The notes: generated from the sequence alone by a model not told the origin. Positions 10,495-23,290 are shown, counted from the stretch's first letter. The stretch is DNA of 64,000 nt from Leucaena leucocephala (GCA_037074615.1 CM073518.1:15948501-16012500); one strand, 5' to 3'. A program made the numbers and translations.

Positions 10495-12340
10495 TTTTTT
10501 TTTAAATGTATATAATTTAATCATCACTTAATTAAATGCTAACTCAGCCCTCACCCCTAGGTCTTCTCGCAGAGCATCCCAGCCTCACATCCCACATTGC
10601 TACCTCTTATTCCTAATCCCTAACTCTCAATCTAATCTTGCTCCATCGACGTTCACCTCTCTTGGATTCACTATCGATTACCGACCGTCGTCTCGTCTAG
10701 CATCCAAGTGCAATCCGTGGTCATAGTCACGGCACAAAGCCTCCCTCGGTCCCTCCCTTGTGTGACGCTAATGCCCAATCGTCGTCCCTCCTTCAATCGC
10801 ATCAGAGATTCAGAGCGATGAAGCTTCCCTCCGCCTCATGCAGTTGCCGTCCCAAACTTTGAACCCCTCTGCTTCCTTCGTTCTCCTCCCATGTTACTCC
10901 TTTTGATTTGATTCTCACGTGCTTCCGTCAGAAACCAATCCTCCAATTGTGTTTCATGTGCTTCACGTTTTGTAGTATGTTTTATTAATTTATGTAGTTT
11001 CTTATGGTCCCCCATATTGCATATGGTCAAAATTTCCCCCTTGTTTTATGATTTCTGATTCTGATTCTGATTATGGGAAAATACTTTTTGTTAAGTGATT
11101 TATACTGGATTAATGTGAGTTGTTTGTGATTATGTTAATTTACTACCCAAGGATTTTACCTTGGCAGATTTGCTGTGAACTCTCTGGTGACCAGATTGTT
11201 CGTACCTTATGGGGTAGAGTAAATGAGTAATTGCTAATTGGTGTTGTGATGATATGGTATGATTTTTCAGGTAGTTTCAGTGCTGCGATTTGATGTTTTT
11301 CTATATTAAATTACTGAGTATGACTATTGGCACTAACAACATGAATTGGTTGAGCATATCTTGGTACAAATGTGGGGAGGGGTTAGTTCAATTATCCTAT
11401 GTTTTACATTTTTCAGTTGAAAATAAATCTTGAGTGAAAGGATGGCAAATGATTGTGGATGCAAGGTTTGGTGAATTTGTATCTTTTACTAGTAGACTGT
11501 TGTTTGGGGATTGCATTTGCTGTATTGTTGCTTGTAACTTTATGTAGTTTATTAAATTGACGTCTATTGCATATTTCCTGCTATTTTGACAAAAATGGTT
11601 CCTTGTGCAACTCCGTTTGGTATCATAATTGTACTGCTATCAGACTTGGTTTCTTAACCTAGGCCAATATTAATAGTGATAGATTTTGTGTTTAGAGATT
11701 GTATTGTCTTGCAGATTGCATGTTGAGTGGGGTTTTTATAGTTCTTGTATACACTTGGTTTGGTAGTTTAGGCCAATATTAATAGTGATAAGTTTTGTAT
11801 TTAGAGATTCTATTGTTTTGCAGATTGCATGTTGATGGGGATGCTTAGAATTCCTGAATTATGTAGAGAAAACATTTGGAGCCTGGAATCTGTGTTGAAA
11901 GTTGTGGTATTACCTCTGGACTCCTCTTGATTGTATACTTTCTGCTACAAGCTTTTTGAAATATTATTTGCGTGCTATTTTTTTTTTGGCCAATTATTTG
12001 CATGTTATTGATCTTGTAAAACCTACAATGTAGTTCCATTTGATCTTTTCTCACAAATCTCACTCCAAATCTTTCTCACAGTCTCTGTCTAAAATCTCAC
12101 TCCCAATAATCTTTCTCCCAATCTCTCACTCTCTTCGTCCCAATCACATCACAATCTCTTGTTTTTATTATTGCCCATCAGGAGCATGGAGATAGGGTTC
12201 AGTGGGAGAAGCTGGGGCATGATTTGAAAAAAATCTCCGACCCTCAAAATCTTTAGTGGTCATTGATAATAAAAAAGGCCAAGCTTTATCAAACTTTTTC
12301 TCGCTTTCCTAACTTTGTATTTTAATAGGTTATTGCGATA
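10495..12340 (+). promoter_or_regulatory. Upstream region of the polyprenol reductase gene
   Basis: No other gene is seen here. A TATATAAT sequence at about 10508 lies just upstream of CT-rich, leader-like sequence (10560-10900). A T-rich tract ending TTTTAATAG at about 12328, 12 bp before the ATG, resembles a 3' splice site, so a 5' UTR intron is likely. The true transcription start cannot be decided from sequence. Confidence 0.35.
11640..11835. repeat. 109-bp tandem duplication
   Basis: GGCCAATATTAATAGTGATA starts at 11662 and again at 11771. Each copy is followed by TTTAGAGATT, then TTGCAGATTGCATGTTGA. The duplication lies in the probable leader or 5' UTR intron of the reductase gene. Confidence 0.8.
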
Positions 12341-15300
12341 ATGGAGATGTGCATTTTGCTGAGATTGGCTTGGATTGCCGGGACATTGCCCATAATTATT
12401 GCTTCTATTCCCTTGTCTAAGCTGAATTGGTTTCGTGGAGCATTGTTAGGGTTGGCTAATAGAGGGAAGACCATGCAGTCATCCTCACAAGTAAGAGGGT
12501 AAATTATAATTTGGGTCTATATTTGTTCAAAGTTTTCAATTGAGTATGTGTGGTTTTGGTGCAAGCATATGCTTTTCTTTGAAAGAATGCTAAAAAGTTG
12601 CTGAAAAATTTTAACACTGACAAAGTGTGTTTTCCCCACTTCATGTTAATATTGTAAGGTTTGTTTGAATCATAGCTTAATGTTTTGCTAGGGAGTTTCA
12701 AAGAGTGCATTGGGTCTTCATGGTGTAATGGGTCTCTAAGTATAGATTTTCAATTTTATTTTTTTGAAGTTAAAACAAAAGTTAATGATATTTGGATGAT
12801 AAGGGGCAAAACAGCAATTGAAAAACAAAATGGAGCTAAATGATGAAAATACTCCTATTTGAAGACATCTGTTGATTAGGAGTGTAGACTGGAGTGAATG
12901 GATTGGGGTTCATTCCGCATTTCACTTCATTTTAACTACCAAAACAACCGTTTTTTTTTTCTGTCTTTTTTGGGGGGCATCTCGCCCAACTCTGTCTTTA
13001 CCCAAACAAGACTTGAAGAAAAATTATCACATCATGCTAATGGGTTATGAAGTATAGACCCTTCAAAGGATTTGTAGCGTGCTTATCTGAGGCACGTTTG
13101 ACCCTTTTATTAGACAACACATAATACTTTGAATTACAATGAGGCCTGCTAAATATTTTCATGTTGTATTGTGTGTTGACCTTCCTTGTGTACATTTTAA
13201 AAGAGTTTATATTTTACGTAATTTTGATAATACATGATTTTTTATCTTTGGATGAACAAATTTAAGCAGCGCAATTGTATCTTCCATGTTATATTTTTTT
13301 CCTAACAAGAAGTGTAACTGTGAATTCCCAAGTCATATATTGATAGTAAAAAAGAAAAAAGAAATTTAAAAGTTATCATCTAATACAATGCTCAATTGCA
13401 GAAATTCACTGTTTCTCAAAGATTATTCTTGCACTTCTATATTGTGGCTTCAGTGTGGACAACATTCCTACTTGTTTCAACTTCGATATACGCATATACA
13501 ATGGCCCCATTAATTGCAGAGCCATATGCTATATCAACCATTACCAGCTACTTGATTGGAGATTCAAGTATAAAGTCTGATTCAAGTAAAATAGGATCCA
13601 GATATGTAGCCTGGCGATCTGTTTTTCTGCTTTTGCTAATGGAAGTTCAAGTCCTAAGACGGCTTTATGAAACAATATATGTATTCGTTTATAGGCCTGA
13701 AGCTCGCATGCATATCATGGGTTATTTCACTGGTTTGTTGTAAGTTTCTTCATGGTCCTTTTATATTCTACTTTGACTTTCTAAGGCTCTTAATTTTTTT
13801 TCTAAATCATTAACTACTCTAATGTTTGAGGTTCACTTTTCTGTGAACATTGCATTTCTGGTTGTGTAGTTTTCCCAGGAGTTGTTTTGCCAATTTTTAA
13901 GTCCTTGACTGCTGTCTAACATGAACGTGTGGTTTCTGTAGTTAAATGTCTGTCTTATTTGGTACACATCTATAGTTATGTGGTAGACTGAAAACATTCA
14001 GAAATTGTTAATGGTCATTGAATCTACTGATTTGAATTCACTATAAAGCATCTCATAAATGTGTCAAAATCTCATCTGAATGATAATTATTGTTATTCAG
14101 TAGATTAAAAAATAGTCAGACGTTGTTAATGGTTTACCAAACGTACTGATTTGAATTTGTAAGAAACATCTCATAAATATATGTCAAACGAGCATCTGAA
14201 TGATACTTTTTCAGCATTTCCATTTTAAATATTATATAACATCTTGTCTGTCTAAATGACAAGTTGCTGCTCCTTTTGGCTAATCATGCTTATGATGAAT
14301 CTACTTTTAGACATGAGATAGAACAATATAATAATCCTAGGATCTATATTTGAATGCCAATGATATGAAATAGACCTTTTTACTAGAATATTCAAATATG
14401 AAATAGTTTTTTACTAGTTCTGTTTTCTTTGTACTTGGTATTTAGACATTAATGATAGTTCTCACTTTCCATTCAAAGAAAAAAAAAAAATATTCAAAAA
14501 TGAGATCAACCCTGATGCATTGATCTCTGTTATTAAATATTATATTTTATTTTGTTAAGTCTGTTATGATTATTATGTATTTTGTTTTTAGGATATTCAG
14601 CTTTAGAGAATCTCCTTTATACTAAGATATCTCATAAGCTAATATATCCATAGGTTCTTTCTTTTAAGCTTCAAATATGAATAAAAGAATCAAGTTGAAT
14701 GCATGTGATCTGCTTGAGTAGTGGGTAGCGTGCATTTGTGCCTTTATCTCCAATTGATGCTATCAATTTTCGAAAGGAATTGTAGGGATCCAAATTCACA
14801 TAAATTGCTATCACTTGCGAATATGAATTTTAAAACTCAATTTCAGGCTTTCTGGTCGCTGCAATTTCAATTCTTCTTTATATGCTATTTGATAAAATGT
14901 CATTTAAGAATCACTTGCTGCCTGTCCCATGGTTATGCTTCTTAAGTTAATAGCTATTTTGTGCTTAGAAAATTGTAAAATAGAAATTATTGATTTTGTA
15001 ACTTTTCTGAAGCTAGTTTCTACATAGCAGCGCCACTTTCTCTTTGTTGTGATTGTGCGTTAGAGGTGTATGACTTCACAGCAAAGTTAGTAATTGCGTT
15101 CATTGTCAAAGGCAAAGGTTGCATGCCAGAAACTGAATTAGATTTCTCGCTAATTTTAAATCATCTCCTCAAACTTGGATGGCTGCCGTGGTTTGGTGCA
15201 ACTATATTTTTATGGGGATCAATTCATCAATACTTGTGCCATGCAATTCTTGTACGTATCATTCTACTTGATTAAGTTTTTCATTTTGGGCTTGTGAATC

Positions 15301-18300
15301 ACTGTAATTGAACGGTGTGACCATTCATTTTAATGCTTTATCTCTTTATAAGAGAGTGTTTGAATGTTCCCTAAAGCCATGGTTTTATGGTTTTCTATCC
15401 AAAACCATGACTTTGGGGACCATCCAAACACACTCTAAATCGATTTGGCTTTTTTGTTAATGCACATTGCTTTCATTTCATGATATCTCTGTACTCATGG
15501 TACAAGTTTCAGTATACAATGACATCAATAAAGGAAATTAAAGTTTTGGGTGTTTTTTTTTTTTAGTATCTACTTTGTAACATACAACAACAACAACAAG
15601 CCTTATCCCATTAAATAGGGTCGGCTACATAGATCATACGACGCCATTGTGCTCTATTAAAAACTAAATCCTTGGATAGGTTATTGACCAGGAGATTCGG
15701 CTCAATGACCTCGTTGAGCGTTCTCTTTGGCCTTCCTCTACTCCTTTTAATTGGACTTTATACTGTTTGATCCACCCTCCTCCCCGGCGCATCCCTTTTC
15801 TTTCTTTGCACGTGTCCAAACCACCTAAAACTGTTCTCTACCATTTTCTCCTCAATAGGTGGCACTCCAACTCTTCCCCGTATTTGTTCATTACGAATCT
15901 TATCTTTTCTTGTATGCCCACACATCCATTTCAACATCCTCATCTTAGTTACCTCAACTTTATGCTCTTGCTGTCCTTTTAAAGCCCAACATTCACTTCC
16001 ATAAAGATTTGCTGGTCTTATAGCAGTGAGATAAAACTTTCCTTTTACTTTATCTGGTACTTTCCGATCACATATAACCCCCGTAGCCTTTTTCCATTTA
16101 AACCACTCAGCCTGAATTCTATGATTAACATCCTCCAAAATTTCATCATCCTTCTGTATAATTGATCCCAAATATTTGAATTTATCTATTTGTGGAATAA
16201 CTTGATCTCCCAATCTGACCTCCAAGTTACTTCTAACTTGCTTCTTATCAAAATTACAATGCATATATTTAGTCTTACTTCTACTCAGACGAAAACCCTT
16301 AGACTCTAAAGTATTTTTCCATAACTCAAGTTTAAAATTAATCTCTTCTCTTGACTCTGCCGCAAGAATTATATCGTCCGCAAAAAGCATGCACTTAGGG
16401 ATTTCTTGTTGAATAGGTTTAGTTAGAACATCCACTACTAGATTAAATAAATAAGGACTCAAGGATGATCCCTGATGTAGATTAATCCTTATGAGAAAAT
16501 TCTTTGTTTCTACCCCAGACGTTCTTACAGTAGTTGTTACCCCTCATACATATCTTTTATTGCCTTGATATATGCCATGCGCACACCTTTCTTTTCCAAA
16601 GCTTTCCAAAGCACCTCCCTTGACACTCGATCATACGCTTTTTCTAAGTCAATGAAGACCATATGCAAGTCTCTTCTTTTGGTCCGGTACCTTTCCATTA
16701 ACCCTTTTAATAAATGAATCGCCTCTATTGTAGACCTACTCGACATGAAACCACACTGATTCTCAGTAATATCAGTCTCTAATCTCAACCTGTGTTCAAT
16801 TACCTTTTCCCACAACTTCATAGTGTGACTCATAAGCTTTATCCCTCTGTAATTTGCACAATTTTGAATATCCCTTTTATTTTTGTAAATAGGAACTAAA
16901 GTACTTTTCCTCCAGTCATCGGGCATTTTCTTAGAACTCAAGATCACATTAAATAGTTTAGCAAGCCACACCACCCCCACTTCGCCTAAACACTTCCAAA
17001 CTTCAATAGGAATACCGTTAGGTCCAACAGCTTTACTATTTTCCATTTTTAAGCACCTCTTTAACCTTGCCAACACGGATCCTACGGTAAAATGCCAAAT
17101 TTGGTTCAACTTCTCATGTTAAATCTCCTAGCTCATAACTCGACCCTCGTCCCTCGTCATTAAACAATTTGTAAAAATAGGTCTCCCACCGTTCTTTAAT
17201 ATCACCATCTGCAACCAAAACTTTGCCTTCTTCATCTTTAATACATTGTACTTGATCCAAATCCCTCGATTTCCTTTTCCTATCTTTTGCAATCTTATAA
17301 ATCTTTCGTTCTCCCGATTTTATCCCTAACTCCTTATAAAATTTCTCAAAAGCTTTAAAACGAGCTGCACTCGCCGCCTTCTTAGCTAAACGATACTTTT
17401 CCCAATTTTCAGTATTATTACATAAATGTATAGCTTTGAAACAGTCTCTCTTGTTCTTAACTTTCTCTTGTACGTCCTTGTTCCACCACCAAGTCTCCTT
17501 ATCTCGTCGACCAAAACCTTTAGATTCTCCCAAAATTATTTTAGCAACCGTTCGAACCTTCGCAGCCATTTCCTTCCACATGATATTAACATTTTCCTGC
17601 GCCTCCCAAACCCCTTCATTTAACATAGTTCTTTTAAAAGTTTCCCTCTTATCCCCCTTTAACTGCCACCACTTGACTCTTGTGTTTAAAACATGTTGGC
17701 GTTTTTCCTTCCTACACTTAATACGCATATCAAGGACCATTAACCTATGTTGGGTTGTTACTCTGTCCCCTGGAATCACTTTACAATTTGTACAAAGTCT
17801 TCTGTCATGACTCCTTACCAAAAGGAAATCAATCTGTGACTTGTGGACCCCACTCTTGTATGTGATTAAGTGCTCCTCCCGCTTCTTAAAGCACATGTTG
17901 ACAATCTTAAGATTGTAAGCTAAGGAAAACTCAAGGATAGATTGCCCTTTATTATTAATCTCTCCAAAACCAAAACCACTATGAGTCCCTGTATATTGCC
18001 CTGCCTCCTTACCAACATGACCATTAAGATCTCCACCAATAAAAATCTTCTCAGTAAGTGGTATGCTCTGAATCAGCCCCTTCAAATCTTCCCAAAACTT
18101 TTCCTTAAGATGTGCTTCTGTTCCTATTTGAGGTGCATAAGCATTAATAACGTTGATTGTATCCGTTTCAACAATTATTAAAGATATAATTCTGTCATCA
18201 ATCCTTTTAACATCCACCACATTCGTCTTCTACTCTTTATCCACAATGATACTAACACCATTCCTCGTACTTGTTTTACCTGTGTACCAAAATTTGAACT

Positions 18301-18997
18301 CATACAAGGAGATAAAATTGTATGTGCAAAGGATGCATATTATTTGACAGTTCCTAAGCTTTTATAGCTATGCAATTTTAGAGATTTATATTTGCACAAG
18401 ATTGAGTTATATATTTTATTAGGACATCCTGCATTGTGAAATTCTTTTGTTCAAGATTCCTCTTGTTGCTTGAGTTGTTTTTCCATTCAATATATGATTT
18501 TATTAACTTTTGAAGGGCTCGAAATTTTGTCAGGGCTCGGTACGAAACCGTTCAAAACAAGTAGGTGAATATGTAATCCCTCGTGGAGATTGGTTTGAAC
18601 TTGTTTCCTCCCCACACTATCTCTCAGAAATTGTAATTCTCTATCTCTAGTCTCTTTTTGGCCCTTTTTGTGTGTCAGATACTGATTAAAATTGATAATG
18701 GTATAGGTTATATATGCTGGTCTTGTGGTTGCAAGTGGAGGAGTAAACCTTACAATTTGGCTCCTTTTTGTTTTTGTGGTAATATTTTCTTTTAGAGTTA
18801 TTGCAAGATTGAATATTTTAAACAAGTGATTTTCTTATTCTAATTTGCAAATTGTGTTTTTGTGGTTGTGGGTGTTCTTGGTTGAAATTAAGGTGGCAAA
18901 CTTGGCATTTGCAGCTGTTGAAACACACAAATGGTATCTTCAAAAATTTGAAGATTATCCAAGAAATCGTTTTGCCATAATTCCATTTGTTCTCTAG
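12341..18997 (+). CDS. Polyprenol reductase (SRD5A3/PPRD family), six exons
   Basis: A membrane enzyme of the steroid 5-alpha-reductase family. Plant and animal members saturate the alpha-isoprene unit in dolichol synthesis at the ER, so they support protein N-glycosylation. Coding exons read from sequence: 12341-12490, 13402-13739, 15017-15251, 18534-18632, 18707-18778 and 18893-18997. All junctions are GT/AG, phases join without a stop, and the total is 332 residues, close to Arabidopsis PPRD2 (about 340). Recognisable features are a hydrophobic N-terminus (LAWIAGTLPIIIASIP), LLLMEVQVLRRLYE in exon 2, FLWGSIHQYLCHAIL in exon 3, YVIPRGDWFELVSSPHYLSE in exon 4, and the C-terminal HKWYLQKFEDYPRNRFAIIP typical of the family's C-terminal domain. 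Intron 3 (15252-18533) is enlarged by an antisense LINE. All exons look intact. Confidence 0.93.
13980..14215. repeat. Diverged tandem duplication in intron 2
   Basis: Two units of about 117 bp share GTAGA(C/T)T, TTGTTAATGGT, ACTGATTTGAATT, CATCTCATAAAT and CATCTGAATGATA in the same order. No coding content. Confidence 0.7.
15354..15437. mobile_element. Small fold-back MITE in intron 3
   Basis: An 84-bp near-perfect inverted repeat. The left arm AGTGTTTGAATGTTCCCTAA, with AAGCCATGGTTTT, pairs with CAAAACCATGACTTTGGGGA and CCAAACACACT on the right, with a loop of about 8 nt. It is a typical fold-back MITE of plant introns. Confidence 0.7.
15758..17109 (-). pseudogene. RTE LINE reverse transcriptase
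   Basis: 17109-16537 encodes the reverse transcriptase N-terminal half, with NSKAVGPNGIPIEVWK, ANYRGIKLMS, QCGFMSSRST and FIDLEKAYDRVSRE. A frame break near 16540-16462 follows. 16462-15758 then encodes SPYLFNLVVDVL, the catalytic CMLFADDIIL box, and the conserved C-terminal region (GSECWALK, RMLKWMCGHTRKDKIRNE, RWFGHVQRK). The order and motifs are those of plant RTE elements. It cannot make a full protein because of the frame break and the truncated 5' end. Confidence 0.9.
17114..18310 (-). pseudogene. RTE LINE endonuclease region, 5'-truncated
   Basis: An apurinic/apyrimidinic-type endonuclease domain on the minus strand: VNVINAYAPQIGTE, IFIGGDLNGHVG, FKKREEHLITYKSG, SQIDFLLVR and a final TTQHRLMVLD segment with the catalytic His, followed by a Lys/Arg-rich linker. 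The open frame begins at 18220. The same frame is recognisable upstream to about 18310 (FKFWYTGKT) across one stop codon. The N-terminal part of the endonuclease is missing. Confidence 0.88.
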
Positions 18998-19711
18998 GAC
19001 TTGTTAAACATTTGTTTTTATAGGGGTGATTTTGAATATTCTGTATTGATTTTAATTATTCTTTTAAGAGTTAGCTTTAACAAAACTCTAAAATTGCCAT
19101 AGGTTAGTTTGGAGAAACGAATTTGCAACTTGATGCCTGATTTGTATCTTTTTTTTTTTATTATTTTTTTTGGTACAAAAGTTTTGGAAAGGGGTTAGGG
19201 TTACCCACAATCTAAGGGTAGGGCGAAATCTCCCTTTCTCTTAGGCGATACCAATGTCAGGCAGGATAAACTGTCTGTTATCCTTACGTGTAAACTTAGG
19301 CATTTAGGAATTAGGATACCAATGTATCTTCATCAGTCATTTGGGAGCAAAAAGTAGAATTGTGATGGATACTTAAATGGAAAGTATTGAATAGAATAAT
19401 TTTGTTAAAAAAAATTAGAATAATTAATCACATCCTGATGCACGACTAGTATTCATAATATTGATAAACCTTTTTTCAAATTCAAAAGGAATTTAATATT
19501 CCCAAACAAAATAAAATTAAATTAGTGATATTTAAATGGAAATGACATAGAAGTACTCAATCCAATCTTTGTTTATAACACCCTACTAATTGGTGTGAAA
19601 TTTAACAACACATTTAAAAAAAAAAAGCCCATATCTCTCTCTGTTAAGGGTGATTTTGAAAAGTTGTAAAAATCTGACATTTAATTAACGTTAGCTAATT
19701 TTCTTATGACT
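18998..19711. other. 3' flank of the reductase gene, no gene seen
   Basis: AT-rich DNA including the likely 3' UTR, a T-rich stretch at 19149-19170 and a moderately GC-rich patch (19170-19290) that resembles no gene or RNA I recognise. Confidence 0.4.
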
Positions 19712-20982
19712 TGTTTGGTTTGAGGGAAACAGAGGTGATGGGAAATTTTAATAAATTGAATTTAAAAGAAATGGATAATTGATGTTATAAAATTTTAATA
19801 AAGAAAGATATTGATAAAAGAATAAAAAAAAGTGAAAATCCGAATTAAAGATATCTAAAATACCAAAATCTAGATTTAGGCTTATATTTTTAACAAATTT
19901 TTAATTAGGTTAAAAGGTTTTATTAAATATTTTTGAATGTTTAAAGACTAAAATGCCATTCACTTTTTATTTTTTTAGAAATAAGCATTAAATATGATAT
20001 AAATGATAATATTTTTAAATGAAAAATAATCAAAAAAATTCTATTCAAAATTGAAATTATTTATAAAGTTAATATTTTGGAAATATAACCTTTTATAACT
20101 TTTACAATTATTTTTTTACCTCACGGGGTCATAATCTTTTTACAATCGATAATATATATTAATTAGAATATATTGTTAAAATGTATTTAAAGGTAAAATA
20201 AGAAAAAGAATGAATTTCAATTGAGAATTTTATTTTATTTTTATTTATTTGATATTAAATACGATTAATTTTGTTCAAAATATTTTGTAGAAAAAACTAT
20301 AAAAGTAGATACACTTATTGGGTAACAGCTGCTGAATGAAAATAATACAATATGCTAGGTTGAGTTTGATCAGTTTGAAAAAGAAAAAAAAGGAGAAAAA
20401 CCACTGAATAGTTACTTTTTTTTACAACAAAAAGATGTTGATTTCATAATGAAATTTCTATGTATTTTGCTTTAGAAGTTTTTTTGATATGGGTTAAAAG
20501 ACTATTAACATATATTTAATATTTAATTTTAGATATTTTATTTGATTGATTTAATTCAAAAAAATTGTATTTGAAGATTTTATTTGATTCAGATTGAAAA
20601 GAATTTGAAAATTTATCATATTTAACTTTGGAAAATATTTTGAAATTACGAAGATTTGCGTAACTATAATCTTAATAGACCATCGGCATTTAAGAAAAAA
20701 AAAATTATCAGATCTTATCATAATATAATTTGATTTATTTAGTTAAAATATTAATCAGGCATACACTTACTTTTAATTATCCTTTTTCATTCTGGTCTTT
20801 TAACACTATTTACAAATTTCTAAATTAAAAGTGTAGGCTGAATTTAGATTTTGGTATTTCAGTTGGATTTAATTAGGATTTGCCCTAAGAAAAATTAATT
20901 AAAAGCTTTTAATCCATTTTTATTTTTTTAATAGAATTTATTAAAATTTCCCCTCCCCTCCTCATTTCCCTCATACCAAACA
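19712..20982. mobile_element. Non-autonomous DNA element with long inverted repeats
   Basis: The left arm (TGTTTGGTTTGAGGGAAA at 19712, GGGAAATTTTAATAAATT near 19740, ATACCAAAATCTAGATTTAG near 19859) is matched in inverted order by the right arm (about 20820-20982). The terminal inverted repeats extend over at least 170-220 bp with diverged stretches. The interior is extremely AT-rich and non-coding. The superfamily is not determined and the target duplication is unclear. Confidence 0.65.
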
Positions 20983-21640
20983 GCTAAGATCTAAGGGATT
21001 ATTTGATTATATACCCAGAAAAAAAAGAAGATAAACATCAATAAAAGGAAACCTCAACTACCACAAACTTTTTGTCCAGAGAATTTGTACCATATAAATG
21101 GAAGAAATTGAAGATGGATGGATCACGATGCAATGGGTTGTTTCCTTCCATTAAAGACAAGCTTTCTGCAAAAATAACAGACCCTGTATCTCAATTGACA
21201 GTGGCAAAGAAAGAAGATCAATAATACTTACAGATTGATTGCGAAGGAGTTTAGTTGAAGGTTAAATCATAACAAATACAGAGCTGACTAAAACCATGGG
21301 AATGTAAAGAGAGAAGATTTGGTCAACATACACAGTTCAAACAAACTTCCCTACAAGAATAATATTTAGTTAAAGCTATCAACATTTATCCCAAAAAAAC
21401 AAACATCAAAGTTATAAAGAAAATTCAACAAACAAGTCTTCTCTTCAATCTTGCTTCTGTTCAGTTTTATGCTCCCTTTCTGCTATATCTTCTCTCTCAA
21501 TCTGTTATCTTTTTGTTCTCTCCTCCAATTTTGCCAGTCTTTCCTTCTCTCTCGGACAGCATTGGGATTCAAATGAGGAAGGGAGAATAAAAGAGAATGA
21601 TGAGAGAACATTAAATGAACCATGAAATGCAATAAGGGAA
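20983..21640. other. Intergenic DNA, no gene seen
   Basis: AT-rich sequence. The minus-strand open frame at 21483-21833 has a low-complexity composition and no recognisable domain. Confidence 0.4.
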
Positions 21641-23250
21641 TGGATTTGGACTGCATCAGAAACCTTTGTGGAAGAAGAAAAACAGCAAAGTACAAGGAAG
21701 GAGGAAGAAAAAGAAAAAGAAAAAGCTTAAGAATAGTGTGGCCTTCTACAGATTCTACACTATAGTGGTATAATGAGATGTTGTTAACACTTAAACTCAA
21801 CTTATAATCCTCTTTAATGTTGAAAGGGAACATTCATGTTCTTGTCATCCGCAAAAGGAATCTAAGCATGTATAAACCTGCAATTAATTAACAAAGTGAT
21901 GCTATTTGAGAGCTTCAGCCATTGGTGAAGCATATGAGACTCACTATTACAAGAATGTAATCAATCCATCAAGTATGTTGAGCTCGCCCTTCTGAAATAA
22001 ACAAAGTACAAGATATCTGTTGTTTCACTGGACAAATTTAAAACTAACCAGTTGATCCATATGTTATTAGAAATTTTAATTTGGATTGCAATTTAAATTG
22101 AGTAGAGCCAAATCAAATCAAACTGAATCTAGTTTTTTAGATCAAACTAGAATCAGCACCAATTTGAGTTCAATGCTTTGAATATTAGTATTTGGCTTGG
22201 CTCAAATCAAATCCACTCTTAATTAAAAGCTAGTGACAATGAACATTACAGAACAGGGAAACAAAAAGCAAGTCTGTATAAGATAAGCAAACAAGAATCA
22301 AGATTGTTAAGAAAAAAGTCAACTATATTTAAAATTAGAAAGTAGATCAATATATAGATAGAGGCTTATACAAAGAGATGGAAGCAAAACAAAACAAGGA
22401 AATGGTGTTAACAAAATAGGAGGTGGAAACCAGTGCAAAAAATTGCTACATTCAGTAACTTAAGGGCATCAAAGAGACGGTTGCTAGTTGTGGAAGAAGA
22501 AACAAAGCAAACAACAAGGAAGAGGGAAGTAAAGGAAAAGATAAAGCAATGAATAGTGCGACTTCCAAGATATTTCATAGTATAATGGTCTGAAATCATG
22601 TAGATCACAGTTAAACTCAGCTTATAATCCTATTAAAAGTCAAAAGAAAACATGTATATTCTGGTAATCCACAAAAGAAATCCAAACATACAAGCCTGGC
22701 ATATTGGCAATCAATGTCATACATTGGACACTTGCAATTAATTCACAAAGTGATGCCATCTGGGAGCATCAGCTAATGGTAGAGCAAATGAGACTCACTA
22801 TTACAACTAAAGCCGAGTAGAGCCCAATCTTAAGTTTGAAATTCAGAATCAAATCAGGCTGGAACCTAAATTTTTAGATTGAACTAAAATCAGCACTGAT
22901 TTGAGTTCTACATATCGAATGTTAGTATTTAGCTTGACTCAAATCAAATTCACTGTTAATCAAAAGCTAGTGACAATGAACTTTACAGAACAGAGAAACA
23001 AAATCAGCCCTATATAAGAAAGATAAGAAAATAAGAATTGATAATATTAAGAAAGAAGTTACTTATATTAGAAATTAGCAAGTAGATCAAAGTATAGATA
23101 GAGGCTTATATAAAGGGATGGAGGCATAGAAGAACAAGGAAATGTTTCTAACAAGTGCAAAAATTGCAACATTTAGAGACTTAAGGGCACTAAATACATG
23201 ATTACCAGTTGTAATCCTAGCAAGGCCAACATCAAGTAGAGCACAGAAAG
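21640..23250. repeat. Diverged tandem duplication, units of about 740-820 bp
   Basis: Matching blocks recur in the same order. GAAGAAGAAA(A/C)A(C/A)AGCAAA occurs at about 21672 and 22493; GATGC(T/C)AT(T/C)TG(A/G)GAGC occurs near 21900 and 22752; AAAAGCTAGTGACAATGAAC occurs at 22226 and 22962, the latter block continuing for about 250 bp. The units carry fragments related to ribosomal protein L5. Confidence 0.75.
22440..22505 (-). pseudogene. Ribosomal protein L5 exon remnant, copy 2
   Basis: The minus strand reads TTSNRLFDALKLLNVAIF, a duplicated and more decayed version of the TTGNRVFGALK segment of ribosomal protein L5 seen at 23175-23290. No flanking coding sequence survives. Confidence 0.5.
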
Positions 23251-23290
23251 GTCTCCCAGTATCATAAGGTTCAACATAAAAGTCCTCTCA
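23175..23290 (-). pseudogene. Ribosomal protein L5 exon remnant
   Basis: The minus-strand frame reads YVEPYDTGRPFCALLDVGLA and RITTGNHVFSALK. This matches the conserved L5 segment with VEP, DTRRPFRALLDVGL and TTTGNRVFGALKG, with several replacements of invariant residues. The reading then runs into unrelated sequence. L5 binds 5S rRNA in the large ribosomal subunit. This fragment is non-functional. Confidence 0.75.

Larger units (their letters stand above)
15582..18330 (-). mobile_element. 5'-truncated RTE-type LINE, antisense in intron 3
   Basis: A minus-strand non-LTR retrotransposon with endonuclease and reverse transcriptase domains. Its 3' end reads GGGATAAGGCTTG followed by repeated TTG units, the hallmark tail of plant RTE elements (plus-strand ACAACAACAACA at 15584). 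The 5' end is truncated inside the endonuclease region near 18300-18330. Target duplications were not identified with confidence. Confidence 0.9.

Noticed and set aside
10836..11030. 64-codon minus-strand frame upstream of the reductase gene
   Set aside because: It has no recognisable domain and lies opposite probable leader sequence.
14721..14945. 74-codon plus-strand frame in intron 2 of the reductase gene
   Set aside because: The exon 2 to exon 3 phase works without it, and the frame has no similarity to the family.
17426..18347. Plus-strand frames over the LINE endonuclease
   Set aside because: The minus strand has unmistakable RTE endonuclease motifs; these frames are shadows in an intron.
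19170..19290. GC-richer patch with CCCACAATCTAAGGGTAGGG suggesting a SINE or tRNA relic
   Set aside because: No A and B promoter boxes or cloverleaf could be built, so I do not call it an RNA gene or SINE.
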